From Flavobacterium sp. JAS (GTDB taxonomy: Bacteria > Bacteroidota > Bacteroidia > Flavobacteriales > Flavobacteriaceae): a DNA stretch of 64,000 nucleotides. A program made the position numbers and the translations under genes. This document shows, piece by piece, positions 52,602 to 62,146 of the stretch; position 1 is the first letter of the stretch; each line of letters begins with the position of its first letter. Below the pieces are notes generated by a model that worked only from the letters and a program-made list of their open reading frames with translations, had not been told where the DNA came from and did not search any database. The DNA lies in the NCBI RefSeq assembly GCF_020991455.1, contig NZ_JAJMOX010000011.1:186001-250000 (forward strand). Reading direction: 5' to 3'.

Positions 52602-53879
52602 TTATTCCAATTCGTTAGGATCTTCCTTTTCTTCTTCAATAAAATCCAATTCCAGAGCTCTTACCGTCTGAACTGCATTTCCTGCAATACCACGAATCGA
52701 GCCGTACATGCCTAAAGTATTATGTACTACTTTTTCGATTTGTTTTTCGCGTTGTTTCCAGATTCTTTGCATTGCTCTTTTTTCGGCATCAAGATCGCCT
52801 TGCATTTGAGTAAAACCTTCAACGATTCCTTCTATTTGTAAACGAAATTCATTGCTCGTTAAAAAATCATACAACATCGACATTTTATCGCCTTTGTTTT
52901 CCTGCGCCTGAACCGCTTGACTTACCTGAATCAATGACTGACGTAAAACAGCGCTTAAACCTTTAAATTCTTCATACGTACAAATCCAGATTCCGTCGCG
53001 CATTCCCATACGGTCCAATCCTGCCGGCATAACTTCGGTTACTAAAACCCCGATATTGGCTCTTTTAGTTCTAATATCATTTTTAAATTTCTCAATCCAA
53101 GCGGGTTGAAAAGCTTTTGTACGTTTGCTCTCGTAATAAATAGAACCACAATTTTGTAGTTCACGAGTATTTACAATCTGAAGACAATCGGCACCATTTG
53201 CACCTTTTTTAATTTCGTCAATAGTATCTAATGGGAAATTATTTGCCAGCCATTCCTCAATTGCCAATTCCATTACTTCGCCTTGCAATTGCATAGAACC
53301 TTGTTCCTGCTTGCGTTTCATTTCTTCAATCAGTTTTTTTTGATCGTCAGATTGTTTTTGGTATTCCTTAATTTTAAGTTCGTTTTTTTCTTCTTCCTGT
53401 TTACGGATTTTATCACGTTCGAGAACTAAAGTCTCATTCAATTGTTTTTGAGCCTGAGCTTCGATGGCGTCTTTCATTTCCAGTTTTTCACGCTGAAGTT
53501 TAGCAATTTCCCCCTCCATTTTATTGAGTTCACGAAGTTTCTCGGATTTTTCAGAAAGTTCCTTTTCCATCGCAACCAAACGATCTTTGTTTTCTTCGTT
53601 CAGTTTCGTTTTTACCTTTTCAGTAATCTCTTTTTCTGCTGTCTTTTTTTCACGCTCTAAACGTTCGGCAAAAAGTTCATTTTCCTGTTTCTTTTTGGCT
53701 TCAAATTCGGCTTTGGCTTTTTCGAATTGTTCATTTCTAAGTTCCAATTCTTTTGCCTGAGCAGTTGCTTTTTGCTGATATTCTTTACGGATACTATCTT
53801 CCAATTGATGTTTTAGAATATCATTTACATCGATTGTAGTTCCGCAGTTTGGACACTGAATTGAAGATTGCTCAGCCAT
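52602..53879 (-). CDS. DUF2130 domain-containing coiled-coil protein
   Basis: A 425-residue soluble protein: an N-terminal zinc-ribbon-like start (IQCPNCGTTIDVND), a long Lys/Glu-rich coiled coil (about 30-195), and the DUF2130 domain (about 205-375) with EVMELAIEEWLANNFPLDTI and IYYESKRTKAFQPAWIEKFK, reminiscent of a restriction-endonuclease-like fold. Family members occur widely but have no assigned function. Monocistronic, minus strand. Confidence 0.85.
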   Translation of the reverse strand: MAEQSSIQCPNCGTTIDVNDILKHQLEDSIRKEYQQKATAQAKELELRNEQFEKAKAEFEAKKKQENELFAERLEREKKTAEKEITEKVKTKLNEENKDRLVAMEKELSEKSEKLRELNKMEGEIAKLQREKLEMKDAIEAQAQKQLNETLVLERDKIRKQEEEKNELKIKEYQKQSDDQKKLIEEMKRKQEQGSMQLQGEVMELAIEEWLANNFPLDTIDEIKKGANGADCLQIVNTRELQNCGSIYYESKRTKAFQPAWIEKFKNDIRTKRANIGVLVTEVMPAGLDRMGMRDGIWICTYEEFKGLSAVLRQSLIQVSQAVQAQENKGDKMSMLYDFLTSNEFRLQIEGIVEGFTQMQGDLDAEKRAMQRIWKQREKQIEKVVHNTLGMYGSIRGIAGNAVQTVRALELDFIEEEKEDPNELE

Positions 53880-53972
53880 TTTTATTGATTTTATTTAGGT
53901 AATGTAATAATCTGCTAAGATATTTAAAAGTTCGCTCTTTTTAGGAAATTAAGCCCTGATAAATTGTAACTT

Positions 53973-54351
53973 TTTGCCACGAATTATACGAATTTCCACT
54001 AATTATTTTTTGTTTCGCTTTAATTGCTATGTGCAATTTAATTCCATTAAGTTTTTAAATTTTACGGATTACCATAAATTTATTAATCGCGCAAAGGCGC
54101 AGAGGCGCAAAGTTTTTAAAATATTTTCATGAATAGCCTCCTGCTTTAGTTGGAGGCCTTTAATGTGCATAATAAAAAGGCTTGAACCTAATACGTATAA
54201 TTTGGCTAAAGCCATTTATTTAACATACACATAATTCCTCCAGCTAAAGCTGGAGGCTATTCAAAACAAAACAAAACAAAACAAAACAAAACTTTGTGTC
54301 TTTGCGACTTTGCGTGATTTTTTCCAAAAATTAATTCGTGAAATTCGTGAC
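53973..54351. repeat. Three-layer nested inverted repeat
   Basis: The outer layer is GCCACGAATTATACGAATTT (53977) with AATTCGTGAAATTCGTGACA at the right end. The middle layer is AATCGCGCAAAGGCGCAGAG (54085) with GTCTTTGCGACTTTGCGTGA (54298). The inner layer is GAATAGCCTCC (54131) with GGAGGCTATTC (54252). An (AAAAC)n tract fills 54263-54290. It occupies most of the 476-bp gap between the LysR and DUF2130 genes. Confidence 0.75.
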
Positions 54352-54355
54352 AATA

Positions 54356-55237
54356 TTACTTTTTAAAATTCAATAAAAACGCAACAGCAGATTTTGTAAT
54401 TTCAGAATCGTCTTCTCTTGAAGTAATTAATGAAACATCAGTAAATAAATTGACTTTTTTTAATTCGATAAAACCTATTTCCAGATCTTGATTGTTTTTG
54501 GCAATATTAGACGGAACAATCGAAATTCCTAATCCATTTTTGACCAATTGCACAATCGAATTGATATTGTTGGATTCGTGAACGACTTTTGGCGTAAAGC
54601 CATAAAAAGCACAAAGTTCTAATAAAACTTCATGATAATGCGGTGCATAATCTTTGTTGAAGAACACAAAAGTTTCGTCTTTCAGATTTGGAATTTCTTC
54701 TTCAGAATTAATTTGTATTTCGCTTTTATTGTACACGACTGAGAATCCGTCCTGAAACCACAATTGCGATTTTATTTTGGGCGACTTTATGGGAGAACGA
54801 ATGATTCCTAATTCAATTTTTCCTTGTTCTAAAGCTGAAATTTGTTTTGTTGTCGAGATTTCAAAAAGTTTGAAATTGACAAACGGAAACTGCTCTTTCA
54901 GATGTTTTATCAATTCTGAAATTACGGCTGAATAAATAGAACTGATATAAGCGATTCTGAAATCACCAGAAGTATTTTCGGCTATTTTCTTTGTTTTTAG
55001 TGTAATGTGTTCGAGATTCTGAAAAAGTTCTCTTACTTCTTTTTCGAAATATTTTCCGGCTTCGGTCAATTCGACTTTTTTATTGTTTCGGTTAAATAAA
55101 CGTGCCCCAACTTCTTCTTCGAGTTCGATAATTTGTCTACTCAAAGGAGGTTGAGAAATAAATAGTTTTTCAGAAGCTTTGGTAAAGTTTAATTCTTCGG
55201 CTACAGCCAAAAAATATTTCAAGTGACGTAATTCCAT
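54356..55237 (-). CDS. LysR family transcriptional regulator
   Basis: A 293-residue LysR protein: winged helix at 1-60 (MELRHLKYFLAVAEELNFTKA, SQPPLSRQIIELEEEVGARL) and an effector-binding domain (about 90-293). It is divergent from a methyltransferase gene across 208 bp, the normal layout for a LysR regulator and its target, although no T-N11-A site is certain. The intergenic region carries TACCTATT / AATAGGTA arms (55244-55251 and 55293-55300). Confidence 0.9.
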   Translation of the reverse strand: MELRHLKYFLAVAEELNFTKASEKLFISQPPLSRQIIELEEEVGARLFNRNNKKVELTEAGKYFEKEVRELFQNLEHITLKTKKIAENTSGDFRIAYISSIYSAVISELIKHLKEQFPFVNFKLFEISTTKQISALEQGKIELGIIRSPIKSPKIKSQLWFQDGFSVVYNKSEIQINSEEEIPNLKDETFVFFNKDYAPHYHEVLLELCAFYGFTPKVVHESNNINSIVQLVKNGLGISIVPSNIAKNNQDLEIGFIELKKVNLFTDVSLITSREDDSEITKSAVAFLLNFKK

Positions 55238-55317
55238 GAATACCTATTAAGTATTGATAATTGATAAAATTAGTATTTTTGAAGTATATATGAAATAGGT
55301 ACTTTTGAAAAAAAATG

Positions 55318-55430
55318 TTCACGTAGATTTTGCAGATTTAAGCAGATAAGCGCAGATTTTTTTATTTACATTATAAAGAGTAAAAAAAATCATTTTAAAT
55401 CTGCCCTAATCTGCAAAATCTGCGTGGAAA
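55318..55430. repeat. Inverted repeat upstream of the methyltransferase gene
   Basis: TTCACGTAGATTTTGCAGAT on the left (55318) is complementary to ATCTGCAAAATCTGCGTGGA on the right (55408). The arms differ by small insertions. The element ends 16 bp before the methyltransferase ATG and lies between promoter and gene. Confidence 0.7.
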
Positions 55431-55445
55431 CCTAAAACAAAAACT

Positions 55446-56153
55446 ATGAAAAAATCAACTATTGAAGAAATTAGAGAACGTTTTGATAATGATGTCGAAC
55501 GATTTTCGAATTTAGAAACTGGGCAGGTTGCTACAATCGATGCTACAATTTCTTTAGAATTAATTACGGAAGCTTCTAAAAGAATTGCTCCAAATGCAGT
55601 GAATGTTTTGGATATTGGCTGTGGAGCGGGGAATTATACTTTGAAAATGCTTTCTAAAGTTCCGAATTTGAATTGCACTTTGGTTGATTTAAGTTTGCCA
55701 ATGTTGGATCGGGCTTTTGAAAGAGTTTCTACAGCAACAAACGGAAAGGTAGAAGTGAAGCATGGTGATATTCGTGAAGTAGATTTGCAGGAAGGTCATT
55801 TTGATATTATTTTGGCGGGAGCAGTTTTGCATCATTTGAGAGACGATGAAGATTGGGAAACTACTTTTACGAAAATATTCAAATTATTAAAACCAGGCGG
55901 ATGTTTTATGATTTCGGATTTAATAACTCAGGATACTGAATTGTTGAATGAATATACGTGGCAGCGTTATGGTGATTATTTGGAAGGAATTGGCGGTGCC
56001 GAATATCGTCAGAAAGTATTGGATTATGTAGAAAAGGAAGATTCTCCAAGATCTATGAATTATCAATTAGACTTGATGAAAAAAATTGGTTTTACAAGTG
56101 TTGAAATCTTGCACAAAAATATGTGTTTTGGCGCCTTTGGCGGGGTTAAATAA
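55446..56153 (+). CDS. Class I SAM-dependent methyltransferase
   Basis: A 235-residue methyltransferase with SAM motif VLDIGCGAGNYTLKML (about 57-72), LVDLSLPMLDRA, and DIILAGAVLHHLRDDEDW. It resembles small-molecule methyltransferases linked to LysR regulators; the substrate is unknown. Start at 55446 follows the inverted repeat closely. Confidence 0.87.
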   Translation: MKKSTIEEIRERFDNDVERFSNLETGQVATIDATISLELITEASKRIAPNAVNVLDIGCGAGNYTLKMLSKVPNLNCTLVDLSLPMLDRAFERVSTATNGKVEVKHGDIREVDLQEGHFDIILAGAVLHHLRDDEDWETTFTKIFKLLKPGGCFMISDLITQDTELLNEYTWQRYGDYLEGIGGAEYRQKVLDYVEKEDSPRSMNYQLDLMKKIGFTSVEILHKNMCFGAFGGVK

Positions 56154-56171
56154 TATTGATTTTGAAATATT

Positions 56172-56229
56172 AAAAATCAGAATTTAATCTGATTTTTATA
56201 AAAGCTGTCTTAAAAGGGCAGCTTTTTTT
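56172..56229 (+). terminator. Tandem terminators after the methyltransferase gene
   Basis: Two hairpins follow each other: AAAAATCAGA / TCTGATTTTT (56172-56197) and AAAGCTG / CAGCTTT followed by TTTTT (56201-56229). The 56230-56442 gap shows no other feature. Confidence 0.8.
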
Positions 56230-56442
56230 ATTGTTTAAAAGATAATAAAGGAATTGAAACTAGATAATATACAATTGTTTTACAATAAGATAATATCGAT
56301 TTTTTGTTTTGTGATTAAATATTTTTATAAAAATTATATTATCGAAAATGATTGTGAGAGGAAGCGGGTTTTAAGCTGAATTTTTTAATTAGTTGTTTGA
56401 TAATATTGTTTTTAAACTAACAACTAACAAAAACCTATTATT

Positions 56443-59400
56443 TTGAAAAAAACCTACTTTTTTACAGCAGTTTTTCTGCTGCAATTTTTCGTGTCCTTTG
56501 GTCAAAACCAAAACCCCATAGGATGCGGAACTCAATTATCTCAAAAGGAAGAAGCTGCTTTTGCAAAATCCTTATCGAAGATTAAGACCTGGAAGAAAAG
56601 CAATACAAAAAGATCTGCTGCAACTCCTTACATTATTCCGGTGGTGTTTCATATTCTCGCAGATGGAACAAATATCAATAATGTGTTTACCAAAGAACAA
56701 ATGAAATGCAGAATTGATGATGCATTGGTGACGGTAAATAAAGATTTTAATGGTTTGTTTCCGGAATACGCAACTACAGATCCGCGTTTTGATGCGGTTA
56801 AAAGTAAATTGAATATTCAGTTTGTTTTGGCAACCGTTGATCCGGACGGGAATCCTCTTGAAATTGCTGGTTTAGATTGGCATCCTGAGGCGCATATCGT
56901 TGATGGATATGATAACAGAATTTATGACTATATATGGTATGGTAAAAATAATCGCTATTATCTGGATGTTTTGGTTGTCGATGAGCCAAATACTGGACAA
57001 GGATCTGTTGGTTCGGGACATGCATTTTTGCCAATTCAGGATGCGATTCCGCGTGTTGCTTACAATCATAGGTATATAGGAAGTACCTGTGGGTCTAATG
57101 CAAGTGCTACTTTTGCAAAAGTAATGACGCATGAATTTGGTCATTATTTTGGTTTAAAGCATACTTTTCAGGACGATTGTGATCCTGTTAATGACGGAAT
57201 GGCTGATACGCCACCAACTAAAGTTGCTGAAGGCTGTGCCAGAAATGTATTGAATAGCTGTGGTGTTTATGCCAATGCCGAAAATCACATGGATTATAAC
57301 ACAAATTGCCAGAATATGTATACCAAAGATCAGACGAATGCAATGACGTATTGGTTAGATGATATGACGGTTGCAAGTTATCCGAGAGGCGTATTGTGGC
57401 AGCAAAGTAATCTGAGTTCAGTTGGGGTAATTGAGGCGGCCCCAGTTGCCAATTTCAGTAGTAATACTACGGCTATTTGTTCGGGAAAAACAATTGCTTT
57501 TAAAGATCTTTCTTTAGGATTACCTACTTCGAGAACATGGACTTTTGAAGGTGGGAGCCCTGCAACTTCTACAGCGGCAAATCCGGTTGTTACTTATAAC
57601 GCATCTGGAAAATACAAAGTAACATTGGAGGTTACAAATTCTCTAGGAACGAATATAAAACAAGTCCTGAATTACATTGAAGTAGATCAAAGATCAGGTG
57701 TGAATTTAGTTGAAAACTTTAGAGGTTCTTTTCCTCCTGCGGGTTGGGAAATTACAAATCCTGATAATGGATTAACATGGGAAAAACGAAATGGAGTGGG
57801 GCATAATGATACTTCATGTATGATTATGAACAACGCAGATAATGCTGTAGTAGGTGCTTTGGATTATATCCGATTGCCTTATCTTGATTTTACGGCAGGA
57901 CAAAATAGTCAGTTATTTTTTGATGTTGCTTATACAAAATTTGATGATGCTAGCCCAGATGTTTTAAAAGTACAGGTTTCTATAGATTGCGGACTTACCT
58001 GGAATGATGTTTATTCGAAAACGCATACTGTTTTGCAAACTACAGCCGTTCCTACGGCGTTGGCAAATAATTGGATACCGGCTACAGATGCTAACTGGAG
58101 AAAAGAAATTGTAGATCTTAGCGCTTATAAGGGAAACAGCAATGTTTCTATCAGGTTTGCAAATGTATCGGGATACGGAACCAGAATTTGGATTGATAAT
58201 GTAAATGTTGCTATTACGCAGGCTACTACTCCGGTTTCTGATTTTGCTTCGGCAGTTAGAGGTACTCGATGCAGTAGTGTTACGGCTCCTTTTTTGGATG
58301 TTTCAACAGGAAATCCTACTTCTTGGGCTTGGTCTTTTCCCGGAGGTACACCAGCAAGTTCTACAGCTAAAAATCCAATAGTAACTTACAGTTCACCAGG
58401 TTCTTTTGCAGTAACACTTTCTACTACAAATGCAAACGGTGCAGGAACTACCGTTACTAAAAGTAATTTTATAAACGTTGTTGATCCGGACAAGATTTCT
58501 TATACCGAAGGTTTTGAAGGTTCTTTTCCTCCTGCTGAATGGGAAATTGTTAATGCTGATAATAAATTAACTTGGGAGAAACGTTCCGGCGTTGGACATA
58601 ATTCTTCGTCATGCATGATCATGAATAATGCTGATAACAGTAAGGTTGGAGAGATAGACGAAATTATTCTGAAACCTGCTGATTTATCTGTTGGAATAAC
58701 TGATTTTTCGTTCGATGTTGCTTATGCTAAATTTGATGCTGCAAGTCCCGATGTTCTTGAAATTCTGGCTTCCAAAGATTGTGGTCTGACTTGGGAAAGT
58801 GTTTATTTAAAGACACATACTGAATTAGAGACTTTTGTGAGTACCGATCCAAATAATTGGGTTCCAACTTCAGATTCACATTGGAGAACAGAAAGAGTAT
58901 TATTATCAAATTTTAAAGGACAATCGAATGTTTTGTTTAAGTTTAAAAACACTTCAGGATACGGTTCTAGAATATGGATTGATAATTTGAAATTCACGTT
59001 TGATAGTAAAGAAACTCCATTTTCGGAATTTGTAGTAGAAAATGAGAGATTGTGCAGTGATTTGCCAATTGCTTTTAAAGATAATTCAACAGGAGAACCT
59101 GTTTCATGGTCATGGTCATTTCCAGGTGGTACGCCTGCAACTTCTACAAGTAAAACTCCTACTGTGATTTATGACAGTCCGGGAACTTACAATGTGACTT
59201 TAACGGCTTCTAATTCTTATGGAACAGGATCTACGATGTTAAAAACGGGTGTAGTGATTATAAAAGGTAAAAATAGTGTTCCGTTTTTAGAAAATTTTGA
59301 AGGAAGTTTTCCTATTCAGGACTGGGAAATTAGTAATCCGGACAAAGACGCTATAACTTGGGAAAAACGTTCTGATGCTGGTAAAGGTGATCTGTCTTGC

Positions 59401-60129
59401 ATGATTATTAATAATGCCGATAATCCAACGGGTAAGGTAGATGAGTTGATTTTGAAATCAATGGATTTTTCTACTTCTTCGACTCCATTTTTATATTTTG
59501 ATCTGGCCTATACACAGTATTTAAATGCGTTTGATCCAACTCCAGCGCCAGATCATATTGATATTGCGGTATCCTCAGATTGTGGTGTTACCTGGACAAA
59601 TGTGTATTCTAAAAATCAACTACAATTACAGACTGTTTCACCAGTAATTCAGGATGATCCTGCAACAACTGCATCAAATGAAACTAATGATTGGATTCCG
59701 ACCAAAGATTCTGATTGGAGAGCAGAGAAAATTGATTTGAGTTTGGTAAAAAATCAGAAGAATGTTTTGATTAAATTCAAAAATACTTCAGGATATGGAA
59801 CGAGAATTTGGTTTGATAATTTAAAAATCGATAACGGACCAAATTTAGCTGTAGCGAAATCAAAAAAAGCACTAAATACTTTAGTAGGAGTTCAGGTTTA
59901 TCCAAATCCGTCCAGTAATGTGTTTTATTTGAAAACATCATCTTCTACAGATGATTACACTGTTACAGTTCATAGTGTTGAAGGAAAACTGATTTATACA
60001 GAAACTTTCTCAGGTGAAAACGATAGTGATAAAGCGATTAATTTATCAGGAAAAGCAAGAGGTGTCTACTTTCTTAATGTAACTTCTTCAAATAAGAAGT
60101 CTTATGTTCAGAAAATAATTAAGAAGTAA
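56443..60129 (+). CDS. Secreted M43-type metalloprotease with three PKD modules and T9SS sorting domain
   Basis: A 1228-residue secreted protein. The only start that gives a signal peptide (MKKTYFFTAVFLLQFFVSFG) is a TTG at 56443. Residues about 60-320 are a metzincin protease of the M43 (pappalysin) type: HEFGHYFGLKH (His230, Glu231, His234, His240) and an ENHMDYN Met-turn. Three modules follow, each a PKD domain (SWSFPGGTPA type) plus a choice-of-anchor-J/MAM-like domain (WEKR...CMIMNNADN, GYGTRIWIDN). The C-terminal 80 residues (VYPNPSSNVF) form a type IX secretion sorting domain. It is probably exported for extracellular protein digestion. Confidence 0.92.
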   Translation: MKKTYFFTAVFLLQFFVSFGQNQNPIGCGTQLSQKEEAAFAKSLSKIKTWKKSNTKRSAATPYIIPVVFHILADGTNINNVFTKEQMKCRIDDALVTVNKDFNGLFPEYATTDPRFDAVKSKLNIQFVLATVDPDGNPLEIAGLDWHPEAHIVDGYDNRIYDYIWYGKNNRYYLDVLVVDEPNTGQGSVGSGHAFLPIQDAIPRVAYNHRYIGSTCGSNASATFAKVMTHEFGHYFGLKHTFQDDCDPVNDGMADTPPTKVAEGCARNVLNSCGVYANAENHMDYNTNCQNMYTKDQTNAMTYWLDDMTVASYPRGVLWQQSNLSSVGVIEAAPVANFSSNTTAICSGKTIAFKDLSLGLPTSRTWTFEGGSPATSTAANPVVTYNASGKYKVTLEVTNSLGTNIKQVLNYIEVDQRSGVNLVENFRGSFPPAGWEITNPDNGLTWEKRNGVGHNDTSCMIMNNADNAVVGALDYIRLPYLDFTAGQNSQLFFDVAYTKFDDASPDVLKVQVSIDCGLTWNDVYSKTHTVLQTTAVPTALANNWIPATDANWRKEIVDLSAYKGNSNVSIRFANVSGYGTRIWIDNVNVAITQATTPVSDFASAVRGTRCSSVTAPFLDVSTGNPTSWAWSFPGGTPASSTAKNPIVTYSSPGSFAVTLSTTNANGAGTTVTKSNFINVVDPDKISYTEGFEGSFPPAEWEIVNADNKLTWEKRSGVGHNSSSCMIMNNADNSKVGEIDEIILKPADLSVGITDFSFDVAYAKFDAASPDVLEILASKDCGLTWESVYLKTHTELETFVSTDPNNWVPTSDSHWRTERVLLSNFKGQSNVLFKFKNTSGYGSRIWIDNLKFTFDSKETPFSEFVVENERLCSDLPIAFKDNSTGEPVSWSWSFPGGTPATSTSKTPTVIYDSPGTYNVTLTASNSYGTGSTMLKTGVVIIKGKNSVPFLENFEGSFPIQDWEISNPDKDAITWEKRSDAGKGDLSCMIINNADNPTGKVDELILKSMDFSTSSTPFLYFDLAYTQYLNAFDPTPAPDHIDIAVSSDCGVTWTNVYSKNQLQLQTVSPVIQDDPATTASNETNDWIPTKDSDWRAEKIDLSLVKNQKNVLIKFKNTSGYGTRIWFDNLKIDNGPNLAVAKSKKALNTLVGVQVYPNPSSNVFYLKTSSSTDDYTVTVHSVEGKLIYTETFSGENDSDKAINLSGKARGVYFLNVTSSNKKSYVQKIIKK

Positions 60130-60151
60130 TTCTTGAACCTATATAAAAGAG

Positions 60152-60187
60152 AAAAGACTGTATTTGTTAAGAATACAGTCTTTTTTT
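60152..60187 (+). terminator. Rho-independent terminator of the protease gene
   Basis: AAAGACTGTATT and AATACAGTC plus TTTTTTT, with a short loop, 22 bp after the protease stop. Confidence 0.9.
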
Positions 60188-60235
60188 GTATGTATTAATT
60201 TTGTATAATTTCGAAAATTAGGCTTTATGAAGCAA

Positions 60236-60712
60236 TTATTCGATTTGAGAAACGTCTTTTGCTTTTGGTGCAGGAAACTTATTTTTAAAATCGAAAACCA
60301 ATTCAGAAGCTCCGTTTTGTTGTAAATAATCCAATTTTTCAACCGCTTCATCAAGCGTAGGAATATGTCCTTTTGGAATCCACCACATTGCTGTAGCTGC
60401 TTTTCCGAATTTTTGAAACCATTCTTTACGACGTTTTAAAAACTCGCTGTGAAAAGTTTTGTACATATAATGTTCCAGTGTTTCTATGTTTTTCCAAACC
60501 GAAACATTTACAATTATCTGTTCATCGTTATACGGATTCAGATTTGTTGCGTTGTAACTGTCATCTTTTAATCTCCATACAAATCCTTCGCTATTTTCGG
60601 CTAATGTATTGATGAGTTCTAAATTGTCTACGAATTCTTTCATGATCGGGTCGTTGATGGTGACGCCTTTCATTTTGGCAATATTAATTTCGGCAAGATG
60701 ATAATTGCTCAT
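60236..60712 (-). CDS. DUF3291 domain-containing protein
   Basis: A 158-residue protein of the dimeric alpha+beta barrel type: LAEINIAKMKGVTINDPIMK, NSEGFVWRLKD, NVSVWKNIETLEHYMYKT and AMWWIPKGHIPT. Members resemble small heme- or quinol-handling monooxygenases. Single gene; substrate unknown. Confidence 0.83.
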   Translation of the reverse strand: MSNYHLAEINIAKMKGVTINDPIMKEFVDNLELINTLAENSEGFVWRLKDDSYNATNLNPYNDEQIIVNVSVWKNIETLEHYMYKTFHSEFLKRRKEWFQKFGKAATAMWWIPKGHIPTLDEAVEKLDYLQQNGASELVFDFKNKFPAPKAKDVSQIE

Positions 60713-60812
60713 ATTGTATAGTTTTAAATATGAGGCAAGTTAGTTTTTTTGGAGTAATTTTTAAAGAATAATAGTAACAATACCTTTTTTTAATGTGAAA
60801 AAATGACAAAAC

Positions 60813-60835
60813 AAAAAAAGCCCCGTTAAGGGCTT
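60813..60835 (-). terminator. Rho-independent terminator of the quinone oxidoreductase operon
   Basis: AAGCCC and GGGCTT form a stem around a 6-nt loop followed on the minus strand by TTTTT. It lies 27 bp after the stop of the quinone oxidoreductase gene. Confidence 0.8.
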
Positions 60836-60861
60836 AATGTTGCTATAAATAGAAAAACAAA

Positions 60862-61842
60862 TTAAATTACATCAACAACAATTTTTCCAACAGAAGAACC
60901 GTCGCTTACCGCTTTATGAGCTTCTATTGCATTGTTTAAAGTGAATTTTCTAGGATCTAAAATTGGTTTTAGTTTTCCTTCTTCAATTAGTTTTGTGGTT
61001 TCTCTTAAAATATCTCCGTGATGTTTTCTTCTTTCATTTCCAATCATTGGATGCAAAACAAAAACACCGTGTAAACTTGCAGAACGCAACGAACTTGTAG
61101 CTAAAGCATGTGTCCCGAAAGCGTAACAACTGGCAATTTGCCCATAATGACGAATGGCTTTAAACGAATCGTCAAGAGATTGACCTCCAACAGTATCGTA
61201 AATAATGTCAAAACCTTTTCCGTCTGTGTATTGATTTACATAATCTTCAACAGTTGCGGTTTTGTAATCAATTGGAGTTGCTCCAAAATCTTTTACAATG
61301 TCAGCTTTTTGAGAAGATACGGTTGCATAAACATCGGCACCAAGATTTTTAGCAAGCTGAACGACCATATGACCAACTCCGCCTGCACCTGCATGAACCA
61401 AAACTTTGTCACCTTTTTGTACTTTGGCTCTGTCAATTAGACCTTCCCAAGCTGTAAGCAATACTAACGGAATTGCTGCGGCTTCTCTCATGCTTAAGTT
61501 CTTCGGTTTTATGGCTAATAAATCAGAGTCGACAGCGGTATATTCTGCTAAAGTTCCCTGAAGTCCGAGAACACCTCCGGCAAGTCCGTAAACTTCGTCG
61601 CCTACTTTAAAGTCAGTAACGCCTTCGCCAATTGCTTCGATAACGCCTGCAAGATCAGTTCCTAAAATGGCTGGTAATACAGGTGATGCATAAGGCGAAA
61701 GTCCTAATCTGATTTTATTGTCGATTGGATTAACGCCGCTTGCGTGTATTTTTACTAAAACTTCCCCTTTTTTAGGAGTTGGTTTTGCTGTTTCTGTGGT
61801 TACAAAATCAGATTCATATGTGTTTGTGAAAAGTGCTTTCAT
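60862..61842 (-). CDS. Zinc-independent quinone oxidoreductase/MDR family protein
   Basis: A 326-residue medium-chain dehydrogenase/reductase of the zeta-crystallin type: HASGVNPIDNKIRLG, LGTDLAGVIEAIGEGV, and the nucleotide-binding VLVHAGAGGVGHMVVQLAK. No catalytic zinc Cys ligands are evident. It should reduce quinones or enones with NADPH. It follows the monooxygenase gene by 23 bp in a three-gene operon with the MdaB-like reductase. Confidence 0.88.
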   Translation of the reverse strand: MKALFTNTYESDFVTTETAKPTPKKGEVLVKIHASGVNPIDNKIRLGLSPYASPVLPAILGTDLAGVIEAIGEGVTDFKVGDEVYGLAGGVLGLQGTLAEYTAVDSDLLAIKPKNLSMREAAAIPLVLLTAWEGLIDRAKVQKGDKVLVHAGAGGVGHMVVQLAKNLGADVYATVSSQKADIVKDFGATPIDYKTATVEDYVNQYTDGKGFDIIYDTVGGQSLDDSFKAIRHYGQIASCYAFGTHALATSSLRSASLHGVFVLHPMIGNERRKHHGDILRETTKLIEEGKLKPILDPRKFTLNNAIEAHKAVSDGSSVGKIVVDVI

Positions 61843-61865
61843 GGATTTTTATGGATTACTTGTTT

Positions 61866-62144
61866 TTACAAGATTTGTGTTGTTTTGTAAACCTGAATTG
61901 GTCCAGCAACTAAAGTTTCGCTTTTGGCAATGAAATCAAGTAAATACGGTTGATTATTATGTGTTTCAAAGCCGGATTGATCTTTCCATTCTTCCCAAAT
62001 AATGAATACATTTTCGGTATTATGAAGATCATAACGAATGCAGCTTGCTTCTTTTCTGGTTTCGGTAACCAAATGGTTTAGCATGCTTTTTACTTGTTCT
62101 ATGTTTTCTGTTTTGCTTTTTAAAATTGCTGTAATTGAAATCAT
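61866..62144 (-). CDS. YgiN-like quinol monooxygenase (ABM domain)
   Basis: A 92-residue antibiotic-biosynthesis-monooxygenase-type protein: ISITAILKSKTENIEQVK, SCIRYDLHNTENVFIIWEEW. YgiN of E. coli oxidises menadiol and works with MdaB in a quinone cycle; the mdaB-like gene is directly upstream here (2 bp gap), which supports the same role. Confidence 0.85.
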   Translation of the reverse strand: MISITAILKSKTENIEQVKSMLNHLVTETRKEASCIRYDLHNTENVFIIWEEWKDQSGFETHNNQPYLLDFIAKSETLVAGPIQVYKTTQIL

Positions 62145-62146
62145 AA

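Noticed and set aside
54263..54290. (AAAAC)n tract as a possible CRISPR or origin repeat
   Set aside because: Unit of five bases without spacers; a simple microsatellite inside a nested repeat.
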